In this document: piece by piece, positions 24,097 through 36,293 of the stretch
Layout of the letters: each line of letters starts with the position of its first letter
Position numbering within the stretch: position 1 is the first letter of the stretch
Source: Rhizopus sp. PT2906
Lineage: Eukaryota > Mucoromycota > Mucoromycetes > Mucorales > Rhizopodaceae
Length of the DNA stretch: 64,000 nucleotides
NCBI GenBank assembly: GCA_025529335.1
Contig: JAMYHX010000132.1
Location: 24,645 to 88,644 of the forward strand
Reading direction: 5' to 3'
Position numbers and translations under genes: made by a program
Notes under the pieces: generated by a model
Told to the model about the DNA's origin: nothing
Database searches by the model: none
Seen by the model: the letters and a program-made list of their open reading frames with translations, nothing else

Positions 24097-25131
24097 TTAT
24101 CTTCGAAGTGCAGCATTAACAGCTGCATCTCTTACTAGACTTGATTTACCCATATGTGAATAAGCCTCATTCTTGGCTTCATTAAATGTATGTCCTGCTG
24201 CTTTATAATGATCATAGGTCCTTTTATAAAGAAAAAGAGCCAAAAATCCCATAGTAAACCAACAGATAGTAGCCAGTAGCGTCATCACACCGGTACCAAT
24301 ATAATGGTCACTGAATAATGTAATCAATAGAATCAAGCCTGCACCTCCTCTGTTAATGGTGTTAATATATCTCTTCTTTTGTTTTTATAGTCTTACGTTG
24401 ATGGTATGCCAACTGCCATATAGAAAGTATAAAGGATATGAAATCCATTAAATATAAAAAAGAAGTCTATATAATATTGTGAGTCTACTTTTACTGTATC
24501 AGCCTTACTTACAATAATAGAGTGAATTCTCTTTCATATAAGCGTTATAAACTGGTCTGTACCATAAAAAGAAACTAGCCAAGGTATGTGTAAACATCTC
24601 TGTAAGGGCAATACCCATATTAGCAGGTGCAAAGTCAACTGAGGATGGATGAGAGAACAAGACACAAAGACACGTGACGAAGTTCAAAACGAGCGTTATC
24701 TCGAATAATAACCATTCTCTATAGATCCACCAAACAGTTGCCTGATGTTCAACTGGAATCTCTGCTGAAATGTCTAAATACATCAAGGGGAAACATGGTG
24801 GAAAGTTGTTTGCTCCTCTCATCTCTGTTGTATTCCTTTGTCTATTCTCCAAGTCTCTTTCTCTATCTGCCAACTCTCTTTCCTTTTGACGAAGTGCTTC
24901 TTCTTTTGCTTTTAGTTCATCTTGTTTCGTATTGGCTGTATCTATTGTTGTTGTGGTCTGACTAGCATAAGGGTCACGATTATCTGATACATGATGGAAA
25001 CTGGTGAATTCATCTTGAAGTTGAATGTCCTCAATTGCAGCGTCTTCTATTTTCTGACTTGAGTTTAAAGCAGAAGTGATAGAAGGATCCTGAAAGGGAT
25101 TTGAAGGATCCTCAAAGGGGCTTTTGGACAT
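24097..25131 (-). CDS. secretory carrier membrane protein (SCAMP)
   Basis: Exons 25131-24513, 24466-24397 and 24349-24097 give 313 residues. I start at 25131 (MSKSPFEDPSNPFQDPS) because the family begins with NPF repeats, which bind EH-domain proteins such as Pan1; the longer upstream frame adds nothing recognisable. A coiled coil (ELKAKEEALRQKERELADRE) follows, then FPPCFPLMYLDISAEIP and four membrane segments. Between the first two is the conserved YREWLLFE amphipathic stretch, and FLWYRPVYNAYMKENS follows the second. SCAMPs are tetraspanning proteins of the trans-Golgi and recycling endosomes. The gene ends 93 bp upstream of the ABCD gene on the same strand. Confidence 0.9.
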
Positions 25132-25415
25132 GCTTTCTTTTTTTTTCTTTCTTGAGGGAAGAGGGGCCAAGAAAAAGAATTTACCGCTACCATAATACCA
25201 TTCTTCTAAAAAAGGAAGTCGGTTAATGATCAATCATTCATCCAATAAATTTGGTTTTAGTTGCAAGCTGAGCTCTACCGCATACACAAATGAACAAGTT
25301 GATGATGTCCTCTTTTTGATATTGTTCTAGTTGCATTAAGCAAATCATTCGATTAATTATGAAGAATATGTACCCCAGATATGACAATGAGCCAGTAAAA
25401 CGAAAAGCATCTTTA

Positions 25416-26703
25416 TTAAAGCTTATGGGCAGCAACACAATGGAATCTATATATGCTCTCTTTGGTTTCCAAACTATGCTTGTATTCTTTCAAAAATTCG
25501 TCTAATTGTTCTGGAGTATTTATTCCTAGCATTGGGCCCAATACAGGTTGAGTACTTTTGAACGCTTGCACGGCACTCCAAACAAACATTTTCGCTGGAG
25601 GTGTACCAGAACCTACATTCATTTAATATTAACCTTTCTAGTTCCTAATCCATACTTACTCATATCACAATCTTTAGACTCATATTGAACAACTTTGACA
25701 CTATCCTGTTTTGACAGCATATCGTTTAATTCGGCTCCTATATATGGATTCTGTCCTCTAGACTCACAAATCTCTTTAGCTGGTATAAAGGATTTAACTA
25801 AAACTGGCATTCAAGAATTATATATAAAAAAGACTTACTAGCCGACATAACCTTATAAAAGTAGTTGGAAGGATCTTTGGGCATCTAACCACAGAAAATA
25901 GTTAGTGTGTATGCAACCTTGTATTTTGTAGATAGCTACATGTAATTCAAAATCTACTAATTGTATCATGCCTCCTGGCTTAGTGACACGTATCAGTTCC
26001 TTTATAGCTGCTGGCCATTCATCTTCACGAAGTGCAAGGACAAGAAATCTCATATGGACAAAGTCAAAAGTATTATTTTCATATGGGAGCTTATTGGCTA
26101 CGTTTCCTTTGCTAAAGGTATATTGATTTACATCCATGCTCTTGTCTCTTGTATCAGCAATATCACAGCCATAGTAGGTACAATTAGGATATTCTTGCAC
26201 CATGTTCTATCATATGAAAGAGTAACTATAACAGCCCGTGAGCTTATATTATTACTTACCATAATCCATACACCAGATCCACATCCTACGTCCAGTATGT
26301 CGATTCCCTTTTGAAGGTCCAAAGCATCTGTTACGCTTGGTAACACATTCCTACAAGCATAATGTTAAACTGATGCCTCAAAACGAGCAAATGATGTGCC
26401 TACCCTTCGAATAGACTCTTGAAAGCATAGTGTTGCTATGAAGACAATTAGCTGTATATATCCATACATCAAAGTATACACTCGTACTCCTGTAAGCCTC
26501 ATCTGCTCTTCTTCATCTTTTGGTAGCCAATATGTAGATGATTCCTCCTTATGAAACTCTCGATCCGTATTAGCCGTAGAATTCATGATAGTTGTATTTT
26601 CTTTGTAAGCAGTCATAGTATTACAAAAGGTATCTTCTTGACTTATAATGTTTCTATCACTAATAGGTTGAGCTCTATGCGCCACAGGAAAACAGTTGCC
26701 CAT
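25416..26703 (-). CDS. class I SAM-dependent methyltransferase, copy B
   Basis: Seven exons: 26703-26488, 26435-26404, 26350-26260, 26206-25940, 25884-25839, 25803-25660 and 25612-25416, giving 330 residues. The intron positions and phases are the same as in copy A (8446-9761). Motifs are STYWLPKDEEEQMRLTG, motif I ILDVGCGSGVWIM, YYGCDIADT, NTFDFVHMRFLVLALRE, VTKPGGMIQLVDFELH, and the C-terminal AKMFVWSAV and VLGPMLGINTPEQLDEFL. The N-terminus reads MGNCFPVA: Gly2 plus Cys4 suggests acylation, though Pro6 is unfavourable for myristoylation. Substrate unknown. The protein keeps about nine residues at the start of exon 6 that copy A lacks. Confidence 0.87.
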
Positions 26704-27480
26704 CGTTTATCAAGTAAGAGCAAAAGAGGAGACAAAACTTACCTAAGAAGTCACCTGCTTTGAAGATGGCCAAAAAGAGTTGAACAAGATAAAAAAGTTC
26801 TCAATTCTCAACTGCTTTTTAAATCGATTAAAGTACTACCAATGAGTGATACCATAGCAAAAGCACAGCTCATATGTAAAGCAAGCCGAGGAAGAGCTGT
26901 AATTGGCCTGCGCTTCTAAAAGTAACCCGAACGCTACTTCAATTAGTAGAAATGTATCATAATTGCCCAACAAAAATATGTGTACAAGAGATGTCTCTTG
27001 CTTACACGAGACAATATGTCAATGTGCAACTGTGCCAGCATTGCTGAATAAAGGGATTATGGTAATTAGATTAAGGCGTGATATGGACATATAAAGCGGT
27101 TTGTGATATGCTTCAGCAAAAGCCGGAAAAACGAAATTGAATGCACAATCAGCACACACACACAAAAGAAATTTATCCGGAGCAAAAATCAAGTGATAAC
27201 TGATGGCTGCATTATGACACAGTTGAAATAAAAGGCTGTATTTTATGCATTATACCAGTAATGAATCGTTTCCCATACACATATACATAAAAATAAGTAA
27301 AAGAAAAAGACTATATTCTTTTTAAAAAGGGGGTCAATTGCGTGTTTATATACAAAGCTTCCTTTGTTTGCTCTATTGATTTGGTAAAATTAGATGAAAT
27401 AGTAAAATAGTATAACAACAGTAGTAGCAAATTTACATATACAAAAGAAATGTTTTGAGTAGTCGTAGCAATAGGAGGGG
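26704..27480. other. intergenic, nothing recognised
   Basis: Promoter side of methyltransferase B and the 3' flank of the nucleotide-sugar transporter. A minus-strand ORF at 27311-27736 overlaps the transporter in another frame and is a shadow. Confidence 0.6.
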
Positions 27481-28653
27481 TTATTGCGGTTTTATAGGAG
27501 AGAGTTTGGCGAACTTTTTGGTTAAATCGACACCATAAAGATAGGAGGAGGTCATGACTATGAAGGCACCAAACATAAATACACCTGACGGTTGAAAGTT
27601 GAAGAGATAAATGCTGATTATGCCAGAAACGATGATGGATAAACTGGTCGCAAATCCCTTTAAGATATTGTCTGCATATTTCACTACAATGGCCACTAAT
27701 AGTCCACCCAATGCTTGATTTGCTACTACTACCCAAGTTAACCAGTCATAACCCTGCAGTAGTCCATCTCTCATAATAGGTTGTAAATCATAAGCCAGCA
27801 TCCCGACCAGCGAAAAGAATGCTCCTGATATTCCTAGTTGAATATTGCGTACCCACATTGAAGTATCTGACGTCTTCAAGATCTTTTCAAAATAACAACC
27901 GGCAAATCCTGAAGAAATACAGCTAGTGATGACTGCAATTAATCCAATAAGGGGATTCTGAGGCGCCATCAAGATATCGTCTGCTTTTGATGGTGTTGAA
28001 TTATTACTATTTGCAGAACTTGACATACTTTGAGATTGAACAAGAGTCACACCAATCATTAACAGTAGTAGAGCAAACCATTTATCGCGACTTAAACTTC
28101 TTCCCAATAAAACTACGCTAAACACAGCCGTCGACATAATTTTCATTTGATAGGTCACCTGAAATGTTGCTGCTTCGAGATTACTTAATGCCACATAGAG
28201 TAAGTTGTTTTGCAATGCATATAAGCCAGAAGGTATAAGCATTTTCAATGTTTCTCCTGGTTTGCCCAAAATCTCTCTTTTCACCATCAGACTAAATCTG
28301 TCCCAAGAACCTTGTTGATGTCGCATTACAGCAAGGCACGCCAGAATCTTTAATACCTCGGCCAAAAATACAGCTGTAGATGCCACATACATTGTTTGTC
28401 CTGGCTTTTGCACAATTCGTGAATATCTCATCATGAGTACTAGTGTACTATTTTGAGCTACTAGAACTATTAGCGATAACTGTTTTCTAGTTAGACCAAA
28501 AAAGACAGGTTGAGCTATTTATATAAGAGATGATTACTCTGTAATCTAGTAACAAATGGTAAAAAACTCACCTGTATGTTTATTATCTATTGTTGTGATT
28601 GGTAGTAGGGCCTTATTTCCAAACGTCCGCCGCGACTGATGATATACAGACAT
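27481..28653 (-). CDS. nucleotide-sugar transporter, SLC35A type (UDP-galactose/UDP-GlcNAc-like)
   Basis: Two exons, 28653-28572 and 28514-27481, give 371 residues. The short first exon encodes a cytosolic N-terminus. The join at phase 1 (T-A-Q-P-V-F-F-G-L) is needed to reach LIVLVAQNSTLVLMMRYSR, the first membrane helix of the family. Further diagnostic stretches are ALQNNLLYVALSNLEAATFQ and QVTYQMKIMSTAVFSVVLLGR, then GFAGCYFEKILKTSD with MWVRNIQLGISGAFF, and GGLLVAIVVKYADNILKGFA with ATSLSIIVSGIIS. About ten membrane helices are seen. Golgi import of a UDP-sugar for glycosylation is the family role; substrate specificity cannot be read from the sequence. It ends KLSPIKPQ without a clear ER-retrieval dilysine. 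Confidence 0.9.
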
Positions 28654-29738
28654 ATTGTATTATAATTATTATTATTTAGATAGTAATAATAGTAGTAAGA
28701 AGGTAATATTACAAAAAGAGAAAAAAAAAAAAAGGCCAGAAGGACTAATAAAAGTAAGTTCTGAAGAGATGGTCTGTTTGAAGACCAGATATCCAATTAA
28801 AACCATTTATTAACTTACTCTTTTACTACTGTCGCACTAAACTTTCTTTTTACCCAACTATTTAAAAGAGGGGTAAGAATGATTGATACACAAGCATTTA
28901 TTTGATCTTTTTTACTTGTGGAAACTCCATTTTAAATATAGATACAAAGGGATCGTCGCTGCTCCACCTTTGCCTTAAAACTCAGAATGACTACAAGGAA
29001 AGAAAAAAACTTTTTGACGAGGCTGCTCTAATTGGTTTGTTTGATCATTGGCTTTGAATACTCTAGTTTCATCCACTTAAGTTTTTACTTGACCATTTCA
29101 TAATATAAGCTATTGACTCTATTGAATTAAAACTTTACTATGGTTGTCAACTGGAGTCGATCTGGTGATATTTTTTTTTACTTGTACCCTCACGTTTTCT
29201 TTTAGAGCAGGGTAGCACAAAGATTTGCGTACCTGTAACTGCATGTTGTACAAGGCAATGGTTGTAACCAAGACAACCATTTCCCCCCCCTGCAGAAATG
29301 AATGCTTATTGTTTCAAGTTACCATGGTTTTTGGCATTCATCATTTTAATAAGATCCTGCGATTATGTAAGCAATTAAAAAATAGTGCTATTTTTTATGA
29401 ATAGAAGCTCTTTCATGAATCTTCAAGTAGCGATTCATTTGATATAACGTGCTATCTAAATGACATTGATTGCACGCTGATTAATATCTACCAAAGATTT
29501 AGTAAATATTAAATATAAATATGCGATAAACAGCTCCCTTTTTATTTTTTCAGCCAAAATCAATGACAAACTCAGCTTTAATGTAATTTATCAAGGTTTA
29601 TCTAAACGGGACGCTTGTACTAACTTGGTATTGAAAGATTATATTTTTAAAGCGAGAATCATGTATGTAAAATGATATATGTAAAACATGTGTATATAAA
29701 TGTGTGTGTTAAATAAAGATAAAAAAATATGAATGACA
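28654..29738. other. intergenic, nothing recognised
   Basis: Contains AT-rich runs (TTATTATTATT near 28660), a C8 homopolymer near 29284, and the 3' flank of the XPB gene. No gene is supported. Confidence 0.6.
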
Positions 29739-32503
29739 TTATTTTCTGCCTAGATGCTTCTTGAACAATGGATGGTGTTCTCTAGTAGATGCGTTTCCAT
29801 TGCCACGACCACGACTAGCAAATTGACCTCCTGCGTTGCGATTATACTCAATGTATGCCATGTTATCGCCGCCCGCCAATGTCTTGGACGTCGTAACTTG
29901 TCGTTTGACCAGACCAGTTGAACGATTTTTAGCAGCCACCTTTTTATCAGTAATTCTTCCAACATCATCAACGTTTATCAATTCTTCTTCCATGTCAGTC
30001 TAAAGTAAAATAATTAGCATATGCATAAAAGAAAACAATTTGACTGTATATTACTTCATTCGTAAGCAAGACAGCCTTCAAGAGATCCATTTGCTCTTGG
30101 TGAGTTCTAAACACAATATTGGGATCACTGTCCATTCCTTCTAGATTGGTAATAACCTTGAAAGCATAACCTTGATCAATTAAGAATTGTTGTCGCTTTG
30201 TTGAGTAGTACATTTCTTGGGTGTCTCGAGATACAAGTGAATAGAAAAAAGCATTGAAGCCTTCGTCATTACGTCTTTTGGCCCGAAGAATACGGCCTAA
30301 TCTTTGTGCTTCTTGACGTCTAGAACCATAATGTGAAGAAATTTGAATCAAGCATGTAGCTTCTGGTAAATCGATACTTGTGTCTCCAACTTTTGACAAA
30401 AAGATAGTATTGACAGCAGGGTTATATTGAAAGTTTTGCAAAATACGCATACGTTCTTGTTGACCAGTACCGCCATAAATATAAGGCTTTCCTAACTTCT
30501 TTGCATATTCCTTTATAAAAAGGATTAGACACGCTTATCATTTAACACTTTCTATATCAACTTACAATGAGAGCATACACATTATCTGAAAAGACAATAA
30601 TCTTATCTCCTCTTCTTTCATGATAATTGATTAAATACTGACATGCTTGGAATTTTTTGGGGTTCATCACATAAAGTAATGTTCGCTTTCGAGAATTCTC
30701 ATATAAATATTCCTTGTAGAACTCAGGAGTCATTGGACACCATACTTCTGCACATTGAACATTGGCGATATGACCACGACTGGCCAAATCCATCCAGTTC
30801 GCTTCGTAAAGCTTAGGACCGATTAAGAAGTTCAGGTCATCAATCTTTTCATCTTCACGCACCAAGGTAGCAGTGAGTCCCAATTTAGCATGGGCTGCAA
30901 TTGTAGTTACCACAGTACGAAACATGTTTGCAGGAACAACATGTACTTCATCAAGCAGCAAGAAACCCCATTCACGAGATTCCAAAAACTCCATCATTTT
31001 TTGCGCATCATACGATCTCTTACGCTTATTGGCAACCATAGAATAGGTTGATATTACAATACCAGAAGCTCCAGAAAACTTTTCTTTGCAGTCAGAGGTG
31101 AAAACAGCAACTTGATTTTCTTTAACACTGCTCCATTGCAAAAACTGTTGTTTCCACTGCATAACAGATACTGATGACGTACACAAAACGAGACAGCTCT
31201 TCTTGATCGTACAGGCAGCAGTGATTCCTACAAGTGTTTTACCCGCACCACATGGCAAAACAATGATACCAGAACGAGCACGACCATTACCAAACATCTT
31301 GGAAAGACTCTTTTCTTGATATGGACGAATTGTCGTTGTTGGCTTGAGATCGATTTCTAGATTTGCGTTCACCGTATCATTTCTAAAATCATATTCTTCC
31401 AACATTGGATAATCGATATCATTACATCGCTTCTTGATATTCTCAACATGTTCTGCAGCAATTTCAAAAGAATGAACCTGTTCGCTTCCAAAATCGTCTT
31501 CTTCGTCCTCTTTGTCTATGCCAACAACAGCTCCAAAATATTTTTCTTCCTCTTTTTTACGCTCAATTTCTTCGGCAGTCAATTCCTTAGGCTTTTCAGT
31601 ATCTACATCCTCTTTCGGCTTCTGAACTCCTGGAATAGTCAAATCTTTTCCTGTTGGCTTAGAGCTGACCAAAAGCACAGCCGAACCTGGCGGCGCACTA
31701 ATGACTTGATCGTTCTCATCACGGACGACACGACCTGAGCTGATAACAGGATCTTTGAGAAGCATCTGCAAGGTTTCCGGATGTGAAGATTCAACAAAGT
31801 ATCGATTATGTTTTAATACGAGCTTTACTTTGCCATAGGATAGTGTACATTGACGTATAAACTGTGTAATTGAATCTGGTACTGGCACTTTACTTAAACG
31901 ATTTAACACTTCAATTATATCCTCTGTTTCTAATCCAACAGATACTGCTGCGTAGAGTGAGTATGGCGTCAACTTGTATTCATGAATATGAGCTGGTCTG
32001 TGTTGTTTTTAATTAGTTATTTCATAAAGATAAGACGATCATGTCCTTACCGGCTCACTGGCTCACTAATAGCAACTAAAAAATCTTGAGCTTGTTCGGC
32101 AATAGGTGAAAATCCTTCAAGGATAATGTGACCATCTTCTGGACTGATCCATAAAGGTCTCGATTCATGGTCTTTCTTTAAAGGAAGGTATGTGTAATCT
32201 TCTTTGCCAAAAATGTGTGAAATGAAGTCTGTCTTATTTTCTAAACTATCAATGTGTGGTTTCAGGGCATTGATTTCTAAATTTGCATTCTTTGGAACTA
32301 TTATTTGTTTCAATAAGATTAGAATGAACAAGTGAATTATGCCTGTTCAATTACCGTATAATTTGGATTGTACTGAAGCATCTAATTGGACATCGTCTTC
32401 ATCATCGTCACTATAAGTTTCTATATAAATGGACTCAATTAATACACATGTGCATATATACGCATATTGCGTAAGCACCTTCAATCTTTCTTTTGTTGCT
32501 CAT
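29739..32503 (-). CDS. SSL2: TFIIH helicase subunit XPB/Ssl2
   Basis: Six exons: 32503-32479, 32420-32355, 32297-32051, 31997-30566, 30510-30055 and 29999-29739, giving 828 residues. Ssl2/XPB is the 3'-5' DNA translocase of TFIIH used in promoter opening and nucleotide excision repair. The N-terminus (MSNKRKIEETYSDDDEDDVQ) leads into a conserved domain (PLWISPEDGHIILEGFSPIA). The helicase core shows motif I LPCGAGKTLVGI, DEVH box LLLDEVHVVPANMF, motif III GLTATLVREDEKI (with the RED motif), and motif VI SRRQEAQRLGRILRAKRR. The first coding exon is only 25 bp. Helicase domain 2 starts IYGGTGQQERM. Size matches yeast and animal orthologues. It is almost certainly essential. Confidence 0.96.
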
Positions 32504-33183
32504 CAAAATAAATTGTGGACAAGCAAAAAAAGGGTTAAATTGAAACTAGCCGCAGCAAGTGCATTTAATTGAAACTAGTAAAAAATACCTAAAAAGTATG
32601 TAATGTCACATGATGAGGACTGTTCTTTTCTTTGCATGAGCATCTTTCAGCTAATGTTACGGGGCGTGAACAATGATTTCATTTTACTACTTCACACGAC
32701 CAAAGCCTCTACCTAATCTAAGGCTGCCCAGTAGGAATATCCATTAATGTAAAATACACTTGAAATGACCTTGATTCTTTATTGATCGAAATAACAACAT
32801 AAAAATGCATCTTATCATTTCTGCTTAAAGAGAAGAAATGCTGAGGTAAATACGCGTGTACGTCAGAAATTAGCACTAGTTCGATTCTAACTAATACGAG
32901 TTCTATAGAATGATGAAAACTCGAAGACACGAATTCTGAAAATGCATAAAGTCAAGACTATGAAGATTACACTTTGTAACTTTGGAAGGAATACTCTTTT
33001 TGAATAGCTTCATTAATTAAGAACTATGCGAATTGGCCAATTAAATTTACGCAAATTGATATTTACAGGTTACGCAGAATTATTTGAAATCGCGCAAATT
33101 GGTGCCATGATCACTGTACTGCAATGTAAAAAGTTTTTTTAGCTTTTTTTTTTTTTTCCCCTTCTTTTGATTAAACAAAATAG
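32504..33183. other. intergenic with a dispersed-repeat fragment
   Basis: At about 32704-32725 the sequence ctctacctaatctaaggct is the reverse complement of agccttagattaggtaga at 36661. It marks part of a dispersed repeat (see 36655-36780). The remainder is the promoter of the divergent neighbour genes. The minus-strand ORF at 32718-32930 coincides with the repeat and has no other support. Confidence 0.45.
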
Positions 33184-34018
33184 ATGAAAAGGATAAACAT
33201 TGTATTCATATTTTTATGTTTATTCATCAAAAATATCTTTGCCACATTTAATACAACAGCAATAACAGCCAATGAAGCCGTTGACTTGAATAGATTTACA
33301 CAATTATTATCTAATCATTTGCTATTTGACCACTTTGATAAGGCTTATTCACAGCTATCCAAAAAGATATCAATACAATTTAGAAGTGCCATCCATGTTA
33401 AAGTGAAAAGAATGCCCAATAGTCAAAAAGTTATTGTACCTGTGGATGTTCAAATATTAAAAAGACAATTAAAAGGAGCAGTCGGATGTAAGTTATTCCC
33501 TCCTTTTTTTTTTTCTAGGATATTGCCCTCATTAACGCTCCCTTTCTCAATTAGCATTCATTGAAGACAAATTGCCTTCGATATTGAGTACGAGATATAA
33601 TACGAGTAATCTACAGAGTCATTTGGATAATATGATTTACGAGTACTGCGCCAATACCATTTCAACAGATAGACGGATTATATCCGAATCATGCATTTTA
33701 GAGCATCAGCATCGATTCTTAGTAAAGATAGAGAATTTCATGACACAACAAGTACAAGATATACTATATCAAGTGAATGAATTTGACCTTCCACGGCTGT
33801 TCGAAAAGACAAGAGCACAAATAAGTGGTATCCTTATCCACTTTAACCAACACATCATGAATCCATTACATCATAGATTAGAGCTAAAGCAAAAGCAGAA
33901 AGGCAACTCTAAGCAATGGATAACGGATGATATGCTACATGAATTTGTATCCATTGTCAGTCATGCAGAAGATCAAGAAGATAACAATATCCAACATTTT
34001 ATAAGTTTATCAAAATAA
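33184..34018 (+). CDS. secreted protein of unknown function (255 aa)
   Basis: Exons 33184-33487 and 33555-34018, joined at phase 1 (G-S-F-I-E-D). A signal peptide (MKRINIVFIFLCLFIKNIFA) is followed by a helical, Asn/Gln-rich mature protein. Landmarks are LDNMIYEYCANTIS, EHQHRFLVKIENFMTQQVQD, LPRLFEKTRAQISGILI and a C-terminal ITDDMLHEFVSIVSHAED. It has few cysteines and no membrane span after the signal. I do not recognise the family. Its stop codon lies only 4 bp from the stop of the convergent PPR gene, so the 3' UTRs must overlap. Confidence 0.75.
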
Positions 34019-34022
34019 ATAT

Positions 34023-36293
34023 TTATTTGTCTTTTGAAGACTTGGGCATCGAATCAGGATGATGTGCAATCAAATATAGCGTCGGCTTCGGTTTTTCTCC
34101 CGTGTTCTCTTCCATATTCTTGATATATTTTCTTGCTTTCCTAAAGTTGCCCTTTTTGCCCAACAACTCTATAAACATAACATAATGTTTCATGCTTGGT
34201 TTAATGCCTCGCGATAGCATATCCTTGATCAATCTTTCTGCAATCGTCAAGCTTGGTTTGTTGTTAAACAAGCACGCGGACAGCAGCATCTTGTATGTTA
34301 TCGTGTCTCTCTCGATTGCCTTGCCATTCTCTCCCGGTAAGATCAGTCCTCTGTCATTCTTAAAGAATAGATTTGCAACATACTCAACACTATACTTTGT
34401 CAGTAGCTTGTCAATTGCCATATTGTTCAGGATGACTTGATCTGACTTTCTCAAGGGCATTTCTAACAGCTTTTTGTACAATTCATTAAGCATAGAGCTT
34501 CCTTGTTCGTAATATTGAATCATGTGTCGTATTGTCGTTTGATCCGGTGTGATATTTACAAGTGCCATATGCTTCAATATCTCCAATATCTTTTCATGAT
34601 TTATTGTCTTGTCTTCCAACAAGACAGTCCTCATCAGTAAATTAAAGTCAACTACATCAGGTCCTTTTGTATAATCTGCCATACTCTTGAACGCCGATTT
34701 TGCCGCCAATAAGTCACCACGTTGAATATAGCATGCCATGAGCGAAGTCAAGCCTTTGTGTCGAATAGTGGGCCCCAGGTCCTCTATCTGACTAAACGTC
34801 TGTTCAAACAGCTCAATATCTCCCGTCTTGGCAGACAAACTAAAAAAGGTACGTGCAGCTAATTCACCAAGCTGATGATCCATATTGCGTATATGTGCTG
34901 CGAGACCCTCTGCTAACTCTTTTGCCAGTGGATACTCTCTAACCAAGACCATGCACCGCACCGCACGTACACGGGCCTCATATGACATATTGGGGTATAC
35001 TTTTTGATATCTTTTGTAGAGTCGAAGTACGTCGGCATGATATTTATACTTTGCACAATGCACCAGGAGTTTGTCTACTGTCTGTTGGCTTAACTCGATT
35101 CCGCTTTGTGTCATCTTCTCCCACACTGATACTGAATGAACGATGTTTCGCTGATGCAATAAATTGTCTATAAGTAAATCAGCACACAGTTGCGCCCCTT
35201 TGGTATCTTGAATAGATATGGTGTCTCGAAGAACAACTTCGGCTGTATGTAATTCATTTGCTTGTATGCAGGCCCGCATTATTCGTCTAAGTAATGAGTT
35301 TGATGACAGTCCAAGTCCAACTTTTTGTATATAAATGTTCCTTGCCACATATAGCTGTTTTTCACTCAGGGCTTGCATTGCAAAGTAATTTAATAAGCGA
35401 TGTAATAGTTCCGTCTTGTCGTCTCTATATTCGTCTATCAAGGATAGTAGCTTCGATCCTTTCGCGTTTTGTTTCACGTACGCTATACCATCTCCAGCTT
35501 GACCCTGGCCAAGATGACATAGGAACACGGATCGAATCGTCCTTTCGGTCAGTCCTATTGACTGTTCTTTCATGTGATTCAGCCAAAACTCTATTTCCTG
35601 TAGGTTTTTATTTTCTGACAATAGTTGGAAGACAGCGTCGTAGGTTCGTATACTGAGAGATAATTTTTGTTTTAGGGCAGCTTCGTGTAGTAAGGCGAGG
35701 CATTTATCTGTCCACTTCAATTCAGCTGCTAAACAAATCATGTGTTCTGCTTCATTAAGGCCGAATGGGACCTGTTCAAATCGACCGTTTTTTAATTCTT
35801 GCAAAATGTAGAAAATTTGAACCATGGGTCGTTTTGCGACTAGATCATCTGAATTAACCACGAATCTCGAAATAAATTGGTCAATGTCTTGTCGCGTCAA
35901 ATCGGCTAATCGTTGTGGGTCTTTTGTCTTGAGTCGCCAGTAGCTCTTCAACAGTCGTTTACGAGTCAATCGTCTTGTGATGGTTGTCTTGACAAGGGGA
36001 GAATAAGACTGCACATTGGGATCGGGAACATATTTCTCGGGGTGGTATAATTCTTCACGAAAGTGGTCTAATAAATTCCTTTCGACTGTCTTTTGTTGTG
36101 GTATGGTGCTCGCCCAACGACGATAGGAAGGTGGCATACTCCTTGAAAGGCAATTTTGGCACAGTAATTTTGTAAACAAGTGATTTTGTGGCCTCCAGCC
36201 TTCTCTTTGTAATATAGACTGGAAGGACATTACAAAAACAAGGAATACGTCTGTGACTGATGCAATGTGAGATCTCCTGTCAAATGACTTCAA
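34023..36293 (-). CDS. mitochondrial pentatricopeptide-repeat (PPR) protein
   Basis: Single-exon ORF of 756 codons. The likely start is 36293, or 36230 (MSFQSILQREGW), which also gives a basic mitochondrial-style leader (SRSMPPSYRRWAST). The body is built of about 35-residue helix pairs. Recognisable repeats contain AVFQLLSENKNLQEIEFWLN, SVSVWEKMTQSGIELSQQTV, LTSLMACYIQRGDLLAAKSA, IAERLIKDMLSRGIKPSMKH, and YVMFIELLGKKGNFRKARKY. These are canonical PPR features. Such proteins bind organellar RNA for processing or translation. No intron interrupts it, unlike most neighbours. Confidence 0.85.
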   Translation of the reverse strand: MKSFDRRSHIASVTDVFLVFVMSFQSILQREGWRPQNHLFTKLLCQNCLSRSMPPSYRRWASTIPQQKTVERNLLDHFREELYHPEKYVPDPNVQSYSPLVKTTITRRLTRKRLLKSYWRLKTKDPQRLADLTRQDIDQFISRFVVNSDDLVAKRPMVQIFYILQELKNGRFEQVPFGLNEAEHMICLAAELKWTDKCLALLHEAALKQKLSLSIRTYDAVFQLLSENKNLQEIEFWLNHMKEQSIGLTERTIRSVFLCHLGQGQAGDGIAYVKQNAKGSKLLSLIDEYRDDKTELLHRLLNYFAMQALSEKQLYVARNIYIQKVGLGLSSNSLLRRIMRACIQANELHTAEVVLRDTISIQDTKGAQLCADLLIDNLLHQRNIVHSVSVWEKMTQSGIELSQQTVDKLLVHCAKYKYHADVLRLYKRYQKVYPNMSYEARVRAVRCMVLVREYPLAKELAEGLAAHIRNMDHQLGELAARTFFSLSAKTGDIELFEQTFSQIEDLGPTIRHKGLTSLMACYIQRGDLLAAKSAFKSMADYTKGPDVVDFNLLMRTVLLEDKTINHEKILEILKHMALVNITPDQTTIRHMIQYYEQGSSMLNELYKKLLEMPLRKSDQVILNNMAIDKLLTKYSVEYVANLFFKNDRGLILPGENGKAIERDTITYKMLLSACLFNNKPSLTIAERLIKDMLSRGIKPSMKHYVMFIELLGKKGNFRKARKYIKNMEENTGEKPKPTLYLIAHHPDSMPKSSKDK

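Noticed and set aside
27311..27736. 141-codon minus-strand ORF overlapping the nucleotide-sugar transporter
   Set aside because: It lies in another frame of the transporter's 3' end; no independent support.
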